The notes: generated by a model from the letters alone, not told the origin. Counted from the first letter of the stretch, positions 7,901 through 15,722 are shown. The stretch is DNA of 64,000 nt from Candidatus Omnitrophota bacterium (GCA_014728045.1 WJMH01000007.1:1-64000), one strand, 5' to 3'. Program-made: numbers and translations.

Positions 7901-9166
7901 CTGCACGTTCGGAAACTGATCGTTATCGAATATCGACATACAGAAAACGAACCTCCCGTGCATCTTTAACTGGTGTATATTATATTTGTTATAAAGCTCA
8001 AAGGCTTTCTGTTGGAGATTCGTCCAGAAAAGATTGCCCCCGGATCTTTCGTTAAGGGCTCCGGCATTGCGCATTTTCCACTCATTAAGTTCCTTTATAG
8101 CCTTGTCGGGGTCGGGTTTAAGGTCCTCGGCATTGACGGTATTGTTATAATCCCTCTGACGCAGGGCATTCAGGTCAACGAAGCGGGCATTTTTGAGGTC
8201 TATTTTTTGGTCCGTACGCATGGAAATGCTCTGCAGGAGCGGCTCTGGATCGAATGCGGCGCTGGATGCTTTTGAAGAGGCTTCGGTAAATGCAACATAG
8301 GCCTCGCGTACGTCCTTTTGCATGTATTGGGCGTTATTGACCGCGGAGGGTAGCCCCGCTTTGGCAAGGACCTCATGGAGTAGCGCCAGCTCAAGCTCAA
8401 GCGCGCTCTCTCTGTCCTTTACATGAATGGCAATATTAGATGCGTGGTCTACGTGTTCGGCAGGAACATCACGAAGTCCGACGACTTTGAAAATGCGGTT
8501 CTCGCCGGCAAAGTTCTCCAGATCTTCGGCTAGCCCTCCGCAACCCAGACCGTTAAGAAAACTCAGTATATTGCGCACACTGATATCGGCGCTTCCGATT
8601 ATTACTCTCTGACCGGGCTCAAGCGCATCCAGAACACTGTCGGTATTCTTCTCATGTTCTATGTAAGCTTCTATCTCTTCCCTTTCGGCGCGTTCTCCTT
8701 TAGCTGAAACAAGCTGTGCGGGTTTCAGGGCCACTACTTCCTTTTCCGTGAAGATCCTCACGGTGGGCGAGCTTAGATCATTTTCAAGTGATATGTACGC
8801 CGTATAATTATTGCTGTTCACTTTACACGGAAGCAAAAGAGCTTTATCGTTCAGTCTGACCCTGTTCTCAAAATCCATGAAAGCTTTTGTCTGTTCGCTG
8901 ATCCTCTCTTCAATGGAAAGGTCGGTCTCCATAAATACGCGCGGAGATTTTTTCAGGTGACACATTAAAAGATATTCCAAAAGAGCGACATCTTTTATCT
9001 GGTGGTCCTCAAGAGGTGAGAAAACCATCTGTGGAGCGAGATTCTGAATATTTTGTGAGGCTTTAAAAGGCTTCACTTCGGGTAGGGCATATCCCGGTAC
9101 AGAGGACAATATCGTAAATACCGTAAATACAACAGAAAAAACGAGTTTGACAGCCTTATTACGCAT
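4922..9166 (-). CDS. Giant exported protein with class III FBPase-like phosphoesterase
   Basis: 1414 residues. A signal peptide ends near PGYA-LPEV (residue 28). Residues about 30-150 form a module similar to the N-terminus of the giant protein at 35298-48362 (IQ-x-L-x-P, then LLPCKV). Residues about 490-1010 resemble class III fructose-1,6-bisphosphatase, a metallophosphoesterase: MQDLHGG near 517, YDRGND near 570, GNHDFW near 603, HMHG near 836, with the long helical insertion typical of that family. The first metal motif lacks the usual Gly-Asp, so activity is uncertain. A winged-helix-like stretch lies near 1140-1190 and an alpha/beta module fills 1225-1414. An exported FBPase makes little sense as a gluconeogenic enzyme, so the substrate is probably something else, or the protein stays tethered. 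The start follows AAGGGAG. Confidence 0.8.
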   Translation of the reverse strand: MRNKAVKLVFSVVFTVFTILSSVPGYALPEVKPFKASQNIQNLAPQMVFSPLEDHQIKDVALLEYLLMCHLKKSPRVFMETDLSIEERISEQTKAFMDFENRVRLNDKALLLPCKVNSNNYTAYISLENDLSSPTVRIFTEKEVVALKPAQLVSAKGERAEREEIEAYIEHEKNTDSVLDALEPGQRVIIGSADISVRNILSFLNGLGCGGLAEDLENFAGENRIFKVVGLRDVPAEHVDHASNIAIHVKDRESALELELALLHEVLAKAGLPSAVNNAQYMQKDVREAYVAFTEASSKASSAAFDPEPLLQSISMRTDQKIDLKNARFVDLNALRQRDYNNTVNAEDLKPDPDKAIKELNEWKMRNAGALNERSGGNLFWTNLQQKAFELYNKYNIHQLKMHGRFVFCMSIFDNDQFPNVQHMIRLIFKKMHLEMDKGDRMLSPEEHRYLANTLSKVGRGYSVIDNKNVKFAFNQILFDNSAKERRIIELRWLIGEIEKELDMPGRGNLPKLVTMQDLHGGHRRAASLIGFALGLDEGGYSRINNVEDLKRILAEENINVDELNLRFAGLSDKYDRGNDPVGTYELVSWLNQSRKLKPITGNHDFWRAISVLGVHEYFDVVTDRLRDTYGKLIGIAEEKGEKEEAQRLREELEERLVEVDYRLKANKNHHIGYWARDAFEHAGWGNIEIDQVNERRANKAISRVNEVLRLNGIDEIEKIDIASKRCEFDSDLKAKKKINAKIRSENEAHRNDPDYQRKEEVKLPNILKKTLAYLRAELDRRNEIIAQINAGHGLDIKPIEIDIVTLDNYRRAPEVMEKTLWDLQNLRLFYVDMFGNLHMHGILPFDPETKKLTVEYKELKGLPALEMMQEDIRNFFIGYREIPDSHAFRKKMWEEVGEALTIINEWYSDKKAYAKAAAVREFVDLGGPAELGADILGFPVQEYSARPVSFMMILGHNERKKFAKGDTQMPFVNIFTDTGSGILHIDYEMSEGYANRGAVLTFLKRDKDGRRTGLRLWGYKDSESETIEDLTFHDVEGMSEEQLSFLRELADGESFMKWLRIRSLREILALINEPIEQYMAEGKVVEAAELLRVRSVAEEELIAEKDGLGSPGEALADLIRNREALAGKDISAENSASWRSRKDNGQEYSPVTVERELDFLKNLGFLAVTNLTRRNRGEAYIYKLSPMVAALTEEEVAELRERIPQMESCRTQLAPDVISDIRKSVIRITAEKIHLTNLSIEPAISEDKTLWHVIPVSMIPAGQQTAMQSLSQALIKAGSPERILLVEGEGEKLIPKAAELAQDPNNIVMAACTSRDIMLELDAKGIQGLVFEGELGEFRQFEGVLAALRAYHAENISALRNIYRLLTGKLPPAVSDVKEFAKTVIFYLPPVERLKYDQLRDLNENMLALIQAA

Positions 9167-9463
9167 ATCTTCTCCCTTCGGAGTTTAACTATTATAATTA
9201 GATAGATTGATTCAAAATCAAATTCACCCCATTATACCATATCTGGGTATTTAATAAGCTAACTATATCTAGCTATTTTTTCTCTAACTTTTAAATCTAT
9301 TAACCGAACTGCTAATAGGGATCGACACGTATAATTATAGTCAAATAGGGGCTCTATCGGTCTTTTTGTGGGGATTTTATGCTGGTCTACGCTCTAAAGA
9401 GCGATTTTGGGCCCAATCGCTCCCGCATAAAGCTGAAAGAGGTGAAAATGTTCAATTAGAAGT
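9167..9463. other. Intergenic region upstream of the first giant gene
   Basis: This 297-nt AT-rich region contains the giant gene's promoter-like box (9231-9288). Beyond that only a short inverted repeat near 9390-9415 (CGCTC, AAAGAGCG, then ATCGCTC) is visible, perhaps helping to end the leftward PAS-gene transcript. No open frame is convincing. Confidence 0.5.
9231..9288 (-). promoter_or_regulatory. Promoter-like region with giant-gene box, copy 1
   Basis: Leftward, GTTAGAGAAAAAATAGCTA starts at 9288 and TATAAT begins 52 nt later at 9236. There is no good -35. The same box and -10 arrangement precede the other giant gene (48433-48492). The -10 lies 65 nt before the ATG. Confidence 0.6.
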
Positions 9464-10093
9464 TCAAGTGAGCTGGTCGGCCAATTCCGGGTATAGCTTT
9501 TTCAGGCAATCAGGACATATGCCATGCGATAGATCGGTTTCTACGGCCTTTAAAAAACGCTTCTCCACTTCCACCCAGTCTTCTTCCTTGAGCTTAAGTT
9601 TTTTACAACTTGCACAGATGCGGATAAGCTGCTCTTCCCGTCCTTTTGGGATAGCCTTGCGCAATAGAGCCAGAATGGTTTCATCCTTTGTCTTTTTCCT
9701 GAGTTCGGAGCCAAGGTCAAGGACTATACCCCTGAGCATGAGAGGCTCTCCTGATCCTGATCTTTCCATGATCACGCCCCGGTCCACATACCATGTATAG
9801 GTTCCATCGGCTTTTCTTATTCTGTAATCTATCTGGTACAACGGCGCTCTGCCTTCGAGGTGGTCCCTCATCGCGTCCATTGCACGTTCATGATCATCAG
9901 GGTGCAGCAGGTCCGTAAAAGCCTGGTACCCAACGTCGGCGAAATCCTTCGGGTCGTATCCTATCATTGTGACCTTAAGGTCGTTAAAGGTTACTTTGTT
10001 GTCGGGAATCTCCCACTGCCACCAGGCGAATTCGGACGTGCGGAGGCTTTCATCAAGCAAACGTTTAAGTTCTTTGTCTGTGTTTTTGGACAT
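9464..10093 (-). CDS. PAS-domain protein with C-terminal Cys pair module
   Basis: The 209-residue protein has a PAS_3-type sensor fold from about residue 20 to 130, with FAWWQWEIPDN at the start, LLHPDDHERA in the middle and the DYRIRKADGTYTWY strand pair. The tail carries ICASCKKLKL and HGICPDCLKKLYPE, a two-CxxC module often found at the end of PAS and response-regulator proteins and likely to bind a metal. No kinase or output enzyme domain is present. I chose the ATG at 10093 because AAAGGA precedes it; a longer frame would overlap the neighbouring protease gene. The ligand and partner are unknown. Confidence 0.82.
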   Translation of the reverse strand: MSKNTDKELKRLLDESLRTSEFAWWQWEIPDNKVTFNDLKVTMIGYDPKDFADVGYQAFTDLLHPDDHERAMDAMRDHLEGRAPLYQIDYRIRKADGTYTWYVDRGVIMERSGSGEPLMLRGIVLDLGSELRKKTKDETILALLRKAIPKGREEQLIRICASCKKLKLKEEDWVEVEKRFLKAVETDLSHGICPDCLKKLYPELADQLT

Positions 10094-10134
10094 GTTTTTT
10101 CCTTTGCGTTTTACCTTCAAAAAAAGCTGTTCGA

Positions 10135-10833
10135 TCAAGATCCTGAAAAAATAAAATATTTCCAGGATATGAACGCGATAAGCCCGTGTGATACCGCTGG
10201 AGCCCATATATTACCGAAATATCTGTAGAGATATCCCCAGAACGCCCCTAGAAGGGCGATAACCGCTATAAGAGCGGTTGCCGCCAGAGGCGGGATTATG
10301 ATAAAAAGATAAAAATGCATTAGACCGAATACAGCCGCCGTTATCCAAATTGCCACGTGTACCGGAAAAAAGTTCTTCATTTTCGCCTGGAAAAAACCAC
10401 GCCAGAACATCTCTTCGCCCAGCCCCACCAGCAGAACACTGTAAAAAAGCGAGGCCAGCCATATTGACGGCCGGTCGTTCGCCCTGAGAAGACGGAACCC
10501 CAGTTCGTTCTTTATTGAAATATCAAGCCCCAGGGATCTTAGTATTCCGTTCATCTCGGTGACCTTGTCCAGGGCATATCCTGTTAACCCCGCGGTTTTA
10601 AGGACGGTCCCTCCCAGAAAAGCCAGAACAACCCCTGAAAGCAGCCCCGCCGCCAGAGAAGCCCAGATCCGGTCTTTCCTGATGCCGAGCGTGGATATAT
10701 CCTTTCCCCGAACTGCTACCTGCCATAAAAGAGGTATCGAGAAAGTCACGGTAAAAGTGCCGTAAATACCGAAAATGAGCGATATTAACGGCAGGAGAAA
10801 AGCTATCATGCTGATAAATATGCGTTTGTTCAT
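10135..10833 (-). CDS. CPBP-family intramembrane metalloprotease
   Basis: The 232-residue protein has about seven membrane helices. The Abi/CPBP (Rce1-like) catalytic signature is present: GEEMFWRG near residues 140-147, FGLMHF in a following helix and SHGL near the C-terminus, giving the Glu-Glu, Arg and His residues that hold the catalytic water or metal. Family members cleave prenylated or membrane proteins, or process peptides; the bacterial substrate here is unknown. It lies 18 nt after the erythrin-VIT1 gene and 41 nt before the PAS gene, in one direction, so an operon is likely. Confidence 0.88.
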   Translation of the reverse strand: MNKRIFISMIAFLLPLISLIFGIYGTFTVTFSIPLLWQVAVRGKDISTLGIRKDRIWASLAAGLLSGVVLAFLGGTVLKTAGLTGYALDKVTEMNGILRSLGLDISIKNELGFRLLRANDRPSIWLASLFYSVLLVGLGEEMFWRGFFQAKMKNFFPVHVAIWITAAVFGLMHFYLFIIIPPLAATALIAVIALLGAFWGYLYRYFGNIWAPAVSHGLIAFISWKYFIFSGS

Positions 10834-10851
10834 GAATTGACTCTGCTTAAG

Positions 10852-11715
10852 CTACTCGATCCCGAGCCCCATCCTCACGATAAGGCCTATCAGGAAGGAC
10901 ACAAGAGCGACGCCCATGCTTATCGTGATCATCTCCAGGAAACGTTTCTTGAATGAGACTTCCTGGGCGACGGATACATAGAAGGTAAATATGAATATTA
11001 TCAACACTGCCATTATCAGTGAGACCCCCAAGCATAGATAAAGGTGGCCAAGCACCAAAAATGGCAGGATAAGAAGAGCCACGGCGAAGATATACGCGAA
11101 CCCCGTATACGTAGCCGCTTTGACGGGATTTTTATCGCTTGGCTCGCTTCTGGTAGAGAGATATTCACTGGCTGCCATGGAGAGCGATGCGGCGATACCG
11201 GTGACCAGGCCCGCGGTCGCCACAAGGCGTGTATCCTGCAAGGCAAATGTAAGACCCGCAAGAGCGCCGATGAGTTCGACCAAGGCGTCATTAAGCCCCA
11301 GAACGATGGAGCCCACGTATTTAAGGCGTTCTTCATCAAGCAGGCTTAACAGCTCCCTCTCATGTTCGTTCTCATCCTCTTTTATGTCCCTCGCTTCGGG
11401 GAAGCTTTCAGTGATACTATCATATGCCTCTTGAGCGTTCTCCTCGCCCTTTTCCATGAGCTTGACCCCGAAGGTGAGTCCCAGGACCCTTGAGATCGTT
11501 ATATAATACCATATCCTGAACCTGTCGGGCTTTACCTCGGTACCGGTATGCTCACGCAGTATATCGTAATGCTTTTTCTCTTCATCGGCTATTCTTTGAA
11601 GAACCTGGCTGTTATTGGGGTCTTTTATAAGAGTGGCAAGTTTTCTATAGATGTGGTATTCGGTTATCTCGTTCTTCTGAAAAACGAGCATCTGTTCGCG
11701 TACGGCATCATCCAT
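10852..11715 (-). CDS. Erythrin-VIT1 (rubrerythrin plus CCC1-like iron exporter)
   Basis: This 287-residue protein fuses a ferritin-like di-iron domain (about 1-130) to a VIT1/CCC1 membrane transporter. The first domain shows ITEYHIYRKLA and ADEEKKHYDIL, the paired E and ExxH motifs. The second has five membrane helices, with GLNDALVELIGALAGLTFAL and GIAASLSMAASEYLS, the metal-path motifs of the family. Related proteins (MbfA type) export Fe2+ from the cytoplasm and protect against peroxide. The start follows AAGGGTG. Regulation by iron is plausible but no Fur-like box was recognised. Confidence 0.92.
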   Translation of the reverse strand: MDDAVREQMLVFQKNEITEYHIYRKLATLIKDPNNSQVLQRIADEEKKHYDILREHTGTEVKPDRFRIWYYITISRVLGLTFGVKLMEKGEENAQEAYDSITESFPEARDIKEDENEHERELLSLLDEERLKYVGSIVLGLNDALVELIGALAGLTFALQDTRLVATAGLVTGIAASLSMAASEYLSTRSEPSDKNPVKAATYTGFAYIFAVALLILPFLVLGHLYLCLGVSLIMAVLIIFIFTFYVSVAQEVSFKKRFLEMITISMGVALVSFLIGLIVRMGLGIE

Positions 11716-11756
11716 TATTCACCCTTTCCGTTATTTGGGATCTTTATAAAGGCTTC

Positions 11757-12092
11757 CTACCTGCTCTGGGCTTTTTCCAGAGCGCTTTGCACTGCGTTTA
11801 TGGTATTGATGCTGCTTACCGTAGCTCCGGTGACCGCATCGACATCAGTGGACTGCTTGTTTATTATTTCGTCCAATAAAGGTTCGACCATTTCCTCGTA
11901 TTTTTCACCTCCACCGCCGTGATGCAGTATCTTTATGTCGGAAATACTGCCCTGGTCCACGGTAACCTTTACTTTAACGAAGGAATACTCCCCCTCGTAT
12001 GTCCCGTCGGTATAATTCCCCGCACCGAAAGAGACCGAAACGATCCCAAAAACGAACAAAACAGTTAAAAATATCGTTCGATAATAAGTCAT
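11757..12092 (-). CDS. Exported FMN-binding domain protein
   Basis: The 111-residue product starts with a signal peptide (MTYYRTIFLTVLFVFGI) and is otherwise a single FMN_bind domain, as found in NqrC, RnfG and related periplasmic electron carriers. The motif DAVTGATVSS near residues 80-90 contains the threonine to which FMN is joined covalently by the flavin transferase ApbE. No apbE gene is in the window. The ATG at 12092 has GGGGAG before it; longer frames upstream lack a site. The preceding gene encodes a one-helix membrane protein 66 nt away, a possible docking partner. Confidence 0.85.
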   Translation of the reverse strand: MTYYRTIFLTVLFVFGIVSVSFGAGNYTDGTYEGEYSFVKVKVTVDQGSISDIKILHHGGGGEKYEEMVEPLLDEIINKQSTDVDAVTGATVSSINTINAVQSALEKAQSR

Positions 12093-12158
12093 GATCTCCC
12101 CTTTATCTTGCCGTAGACAGCAGTGTCGTCGCGTGCAGCCATAATAAGATTCTGACAA

Positions 12159-12455
12159 CTAGCGAACTCTCTCGCCCGGCGGATTGGAAGCACCACCAGC
12201 CGCCCTATCTTCTATCCATATAGGCTGAACTACATTGGTCCATAACTGGCGCATGAACAAGAAAGCGAAATAAAATATACCAATGATCAGTATCGACCAG
12301 AGAATGAAAGCCAAAACTCCCTTGAAACTTCTTTTCGGGGGAATATCCTCACTCTCCGGGGCCTGTTCTGGCTCTTGCTTTGTTCTCCCTGCGAACAGGC
12401 ACGCTCCCCAGAAGTCCCTGCACCGTTCTTTATATTTCTCCAGCCTTTTGCCCAT
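12159..12455 (-). CDS. Single-helix membrane protein of unknown function
   Basis: A 98-residue protein with a basic, Cys-containing N-terminal half, one clear membrane helix at about residues 47-68 (LAFILWSILIIGIFYFAFLF) and a short tail. I do not recognise it. The start follows CGGAGG. It precedes the exported FMN-binding protein, so it could anchor or accept electrons from that protein, but this is only a positional guess. Confidence 0.65.
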   Translation of the reverse strand: MGKRLEKYKERCRDFWGACLFAGRTKQEPEQAPESEDIPPKRSFKGVLAFILWSILIIGIFYFAFLFMRQLWTNVVQPIWIEDRAAGGASNPPGERVR

Positions 12456-12605
12456 GTTTTTCCTCCGTCGTTTTTACGCCGGATGTAGTGTCCCCGGATA
12501 ACCGAAAATATTCCTCATATCCAATGAAAGGACCCTGAAAAGCGGCGTGGCAGCGGTAACGACATTTTAATTTCGGCAGACTCATGATGTAAATTTGCAT
12601 GTTTA

Positions 12606-13421
12606 TCATCTATCAGAGCCTTCCGGGCTCGTACCGGCATCCGGGAGAAAAGTCCCACCTTTTTTAACCCCGCCCCTGTGTTCAACACCCTTATGCATAA
12701 CCGCGAACTCGTTGAACTCTTTACGCAGCCCCTCAGGGAGCTTTTCTATAGAGACCGTCACCCTGGACCTTTTACCGCTTCCTATGTGCTCGACTGTGAG
12801 CTTGACACCTGTAATTGTCGATGCCGTTTCCGGGTCAAGTTTGAACAGCGCCTTCTGCCCGGTTATCTCACCTCGTGCCTGTGAAGCGAGCAGCCCCAGC
12901 GATACCGCCATGCCAACGGTATCTATCCCCCTTGCGGTGCCGCCCCTGGCGTGTTCCTGTCCTGTCACGTGACATGACCCGCCGGAGGTGCACCTGTTCC
13001 CGTAAGCGCCGTAAGCCGCGCCGATGGCCGTGAATACAACGGTCGCGGGCATCCTGAAAAGGGATTCCTTGGTACCGTATATTTCATTGTAGCTCTCAGG
13101 CCGTAGTCGCCGACTACCGGCAAGAAGTTTGGTATCGATGACCTTCCACTTTCTTGATTCAGCTCCTTCTCCGGTAGCTAGGGATGCTACTTCAATGTTG
13201 ACTTCACCTTTTTTCGTTACCTGATAGAGGATGCCGACATTCGCCTTGAAGTTCCTTTTTTCTGAGGATCTGAATTCGATCCATTCCTCAGAGATACCCT
13301 TTAACTGTTCTTCTCTTGCTTTTTGCAGATCATGCATCGTGGGTTTGCCGGGCGCTCCCTGGGCACAGGACTCGTGAAAAGGAATGACCAGCAAAGCGAT
13401 CAAGGCTATTTTCAGGATCAT
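12606..13421 (-). CDS. Exported protein of unknown function
   Basis: The 271-residue product begins with a signal peptide (MILKIALIALLVIPF) ending near SCAQ; the cysteine sits in a poor lipobox, so a lipoprotein is possible but unconvincing. After a charged helical segment come beta strands, then a central Gly/Ala-rich stretch (residues about 125-180) with TAIGAAYGAYG, which could insert in a membrane, and a final beta-rich third. No family is recognised. GGAGG precedes the start. It is 18 nt downstream of the HtrA-like protease gene and probably shares its transcript. Confidence 0.7.
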   Translation of the reverse strand: MILKIALIALLVIPFHESCAQGAPGKPTMHDLQKAREEQLKGISEEWIEFRSSEKRNFKANVGILYQVTKKGEVNIEVASLATGEGAESRKWKVIDTKLLAGSRRLRPESYNEIYGTKESLFRMPATVVFTAIGAAYGAYGNRCTSGGSCHVTGQEHARGGTARGIDTVGMAVSLGLLASQARGEITGQKALFKLDPETASTITGVKLTVEHIGSGKRSRVTVSIEKLPEGLRKEFNEFAVMHKGVEHRGGVKKGGTFLPDAGTSPEGSDR

Positions 13422-13439
13422 GCCGTATACCTCCGGTAT

Positions 13440-14225
13440 TTAATCGACCTTTGTCCCAAGATACTTTTGTAGAAGAGTTACGACCTTGTCCACTTTCACC
13501 GCGAAACCTATATTCTGGGCTTTCTGGATCACGGCAAGATTGATGCCCACCAGTTCCCCGTCCAGGTTGAGAAGAGCCCCGCCGCTAGAGCCGAGGTTGA
13601 TGGATGCATCTGTCTGCAGAAGGTCCCTGCAGACATATTTATCGCAGTTGGGATGCTTGAAAGCCCTGTCTATTCCGCTAATGACACCTGCGGTGACCGA
13701 ATTCTCAAGTCCGAAGGGATTACCTATGGAAACAACGGTCTCGCCGATCATGATTTTCCTGGGATCGGCAAAATCGATCTCGGGAAGTTTTTCCATGGAA
13801 TCGGTCTTTATAAGTGCGAGATCGTTAACGAAATCCTTGATAACCACTTCTCCCTCCATGACCTTGCCGTAATCAAGGACCACCAGGATATTGGTAGCTT
13901 TCTGAACAACATGGAGATTGGTGCAAACGAGGCCCCTTGAATCGACTATTACCCCTGAGCCGAGACTTGTCGTGGTCAAAGTACCCTCTGAATAAGATTC
14001 TCCGAAGTACTCCTCGAAGAATTTATCGAAAAAGCCGCCGTAACTGCCCCATTCCTCGAAGTCTTTGAGATTTATGACCTTTTCTGTACGGATATTAACA
14101 ACGGCGGGGCCTGACTTTTTAACAACCTCTACAATAGGTGTCTTCCTCAGATTTTCCGAATAGGAAATCCCCGCCACGAAAGAAAATACGAGGATCAAAA
14201 CTGTAATGCCCAAGAATCGTTTCAT
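13440..14225 (-). CDS. HtrA/DegP-like serine protease without PDZ domain
   Basis: 261 residues, with a signal peptide and a trypsin-like domain. The catalytic triad is readable: His105 in TNLHVV, Asp135 in NDLALIK and Ser214 in GSSGGAL. The usual HtrA contexts (SGVIVDSRGLVCTN, VVSIGNPFG, SVTAGVISG) are all present. The protein ends directly after the protease domain, so the one or two PDZ domains that normally gate HtrA activity are missing, and GSSGG replaces the common GNSGG. It probably acts in the periplasm on misfolded or specific proteins. The ATG at 14225 follows AAGGAG; a longer upstream frame has no site and includes the promoter. Confidence 0.9.
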   Translation of the reverse strand: MKRFLGITVLILVFSFVAGISYSENLRKTPIVEVVKKSGPAVVNIRTEKVINLKDFEEWGSYGGFFDKFFEEYFGESYSEGTLTTTSLGSGVIVDSRGLVCTNLHVVQKATNILVVLDYGKVMEGEVVIKDFVNDLALIKTDSMEKLPEIDFADPRKIMIGETVVSIGNPFGLENSVTAGVISGIDRAFKHPNCDKYVCRDLLQTDASINLGSSGGALLNLDGELVGINLAVIQKAQNIGFAVKVDKVVTLLQKYLGTKVD

Positions 14226-14331
14226 CCGGCGTCTCCTTATTATTATTACTATTAGGGAAAACACTGGCCTCTCATTCGGGTGTAATCGACCCATCTCCCC
14301 TGAACTCAAAGGAACCAGCACATACTGAATT

Positions 14332-14340
14332 ATTATAACA
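14332..14340 (-). promoter_or_regulatory. Extended -10 element upstream of the HtrA gene
   Basis: Leftward TGTTATAAT matches an extended -10 about 110 nt before the HtrA start. No convincing -35 is at the right distance. Confidence 0.45.
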
Positions 14341-14449
14341 GAATACGCGTCAAAATGATATCGTGCAATGAAAGGCGTGTTTGATGGAAAGAAAAGGGCC
14401 CGTATCCTGATCCCCGAGACCATGATAGAGCCCTGTTGATATTCAGCCG

Positions 14450-14872
14450 TTAGTCCACTGACATGATCTCAACATCGAATGTCAGTGTCTTGCCCGCAAG
14501 AGGATGGTTGAGGTCAACCACGACAGTATCCGGTTTTATCTCAGATATCCTTATTACGGAAGTCGCTCCCGAGGGAGATTTTGATTCGAGAAGCATGCCT
14601 ACCTGGGGCTCCACGTTACCGGGAAGCGCGGTTCGGGGCAACTCCTTGAAGGCCGCTTCGCTCCTTGCCCCGTATGCTTTTTCCGGCGGGATTTCAATGG
14701 ACTTCTTTTCCCCGATTTCCATGCCCTCGAGGTTTTCCGCAAGAGCGGGAAGTATTTTTTCTTCGCCGTGCACATATACGAAAGGTTCGGTGCCTTCTGT
14801 GCTGTCTACGGTCTGACCCTCGGTAGTTACTGTATAGTTAAGTGTGACTTTTTTGCCTTTTTCGATCCCCAT
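14450..14872 (-). CDS. SlyD-type FKBP peptidyl-prolyl isomerase
   Basis: The 140-residue protein has the SlyD arrangement: an FKBP half-domain, an inserted chaperone flap (about residues 70-120) and the closing strand VDLNHPLAGKTLTFDV. Such enzymes speed proline isomerisation and hold unfolded chains in the cytoplasm. The metal-binding His/Cys tail of E. coli SlyD is absent. There is no signal peptide. GGAGG lies just before the start. Expression is probably controlled: the leader holds a terminator-like hairpin and the promoter region contains an inverted repeat. Confidence 0.92.
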   Translation of the reverse strand: MGIEKGKKVTLNYTVTTEGQTVDSTEGTEPFVYVHGEEKILPALAENLEGMEIGEKKSIEIPPEKAYGARSEAAFKELPRTALPGNVEPQVGMLLESKSPSGATSVIRISEIKPDTVVVDLNHPLAGKTLTFDVEIMSVD

Positions 14873-14897
14873 GATGCCTCCTTTTTTTGTGCGTCAT

Positions 14898-14942
14898 AAA
14901 AAAGAAAGCCACAAGTGCAAATATCCTCTTACTTGTGGCTTT
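14898..14942 (-). promoter_or_regulatory. Terminator-like hairpin in the FKBP leader
   Basis: AAAGCCACAAGT and ACTTGTGGCTTT form a perfect 12-bp stem around a 14-nt loop, followed leftward by CTTTTTT. It ends about 25 nt before the FKBP start codon. The CCACAAG and CTTGTGG arms recur in the cspA leader. Confidence 0.75.
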
Positions 14943-14981
14943 TAAGATATTCAATCATGCACGCGTATCATTCCAGCCTTG

Positions 14982-15020
14982 ATATAACATCATTGTTATA
15001 TATTTAGCGGGTATTGTCAA
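14982..15020 (-). promoter_or_regulatory. FKBP promoter region with operator-like inverted repeat
   Basis: Leftward TTGACA lies at 15015-15020. A 7-6-7 inverted repeat, ATATAAC-N6-GTTATAT (14982-15001), covers the expected -10 area, so a repressor could bind there. The exact -10 is unclear. Confidence 0.5.
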
Positions 15021-15063
15021 AGGTTTTCGGGATAGACATGAAAAACGAATAGAACCGGATGCC

Positions 15064-15720
15064 CTATGCCGGGCGGGTTACCTCTTCCTGATCGTTCTGA
15101 GGTGAATTGACCAGCCTCGAGACCTCATGCGCCCGCATGCTGCCCTCAAAAGGTCTCAGCAAGCCGATCACATTCTCCAGAGAGGTATTGCTGTCGAGAT
15201 ACGCGTGCTCCCCATCTTCCGGCAGAATGACTGGCATCCTCTGATGTATTTCTCCCATAAGAGCGTTAGGAGACGTGGTTATGATCGCGCATGAGTATAC
15301 TTTCTCCCCGTCCGAGGTCCACTTATCCCATATACCGGCAAAGCTGAAAAGAGAGCCGTCTTCAAGTTCGATTCTGTAAGGCACCTTCCCCGAAGGTGTG
15401 CTTTTCCATTCGTAAAAAGAATCGCCTATCACCAGACACCTGTTATTCCGTATCGGCCCCTTGTAACTGGGCTTCTTTAGTATCGATTCCGCACGCGCGT
15501 TTATCATGCTGTAACGGGCGTCGATCTCTTTTGTCCAGTGAGGCACCAGCCCCCATCTCATGTGTGTTATTTCCTCAGGGGATTTGTTCGATATGACCGC
15601 TATCTTCTGTGAAGGCGCAATGTTGTAGCGAGGTTTCAGATCCCGGGACATTTTCCTCACCTTGAACCTTTTCGCAAGCTTTTTTTTGCCAGTTTTGGTA
15701 AGACTGTATCTTCCGCACAT
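15064..15720 (-). CDS. SRAP-domain abasic-site shield protein (YedK/HMCES)
   Basis: The 218-residue protein is a full SRAP domain. Cys2 after the initiator Met (MCGRYSL) is the residue that forms a thiazolidine link with abasic sites in single-stranded DNA. NIAPSQ, WGLVPHW, NARAES, FYEWK and the IHQRMPVIL histidine motif are all present. It protects stalled replication forks and sits next to translesion polymerase genes, which agrees with an SOS role. The start lies 2 nt after the umuC stop codon, so translation is probably coupled. Confidence 0.95.
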   Translation of the reverse strand: MCGRYSLTKTGKKKLAKRFKVRKMSRDLKPRYNIAPSQKIAVISNKSPEEITHMRWGLVPHWTKEIDARYSMINARAESILKKPSYKGPIRNNRCLVIGDSFYEWKSTPSGKVPYRIELEDGSLFSFAGIWDKWTSDGEKVYSCAIITTSPNALMGEIHQRMPVILPEDGEHAYLDSNTSLENVIGLLRPFEGSMRAHEVSRLVNSPQNDQEEVTRPA

Positions 15721-15722
15721 AA

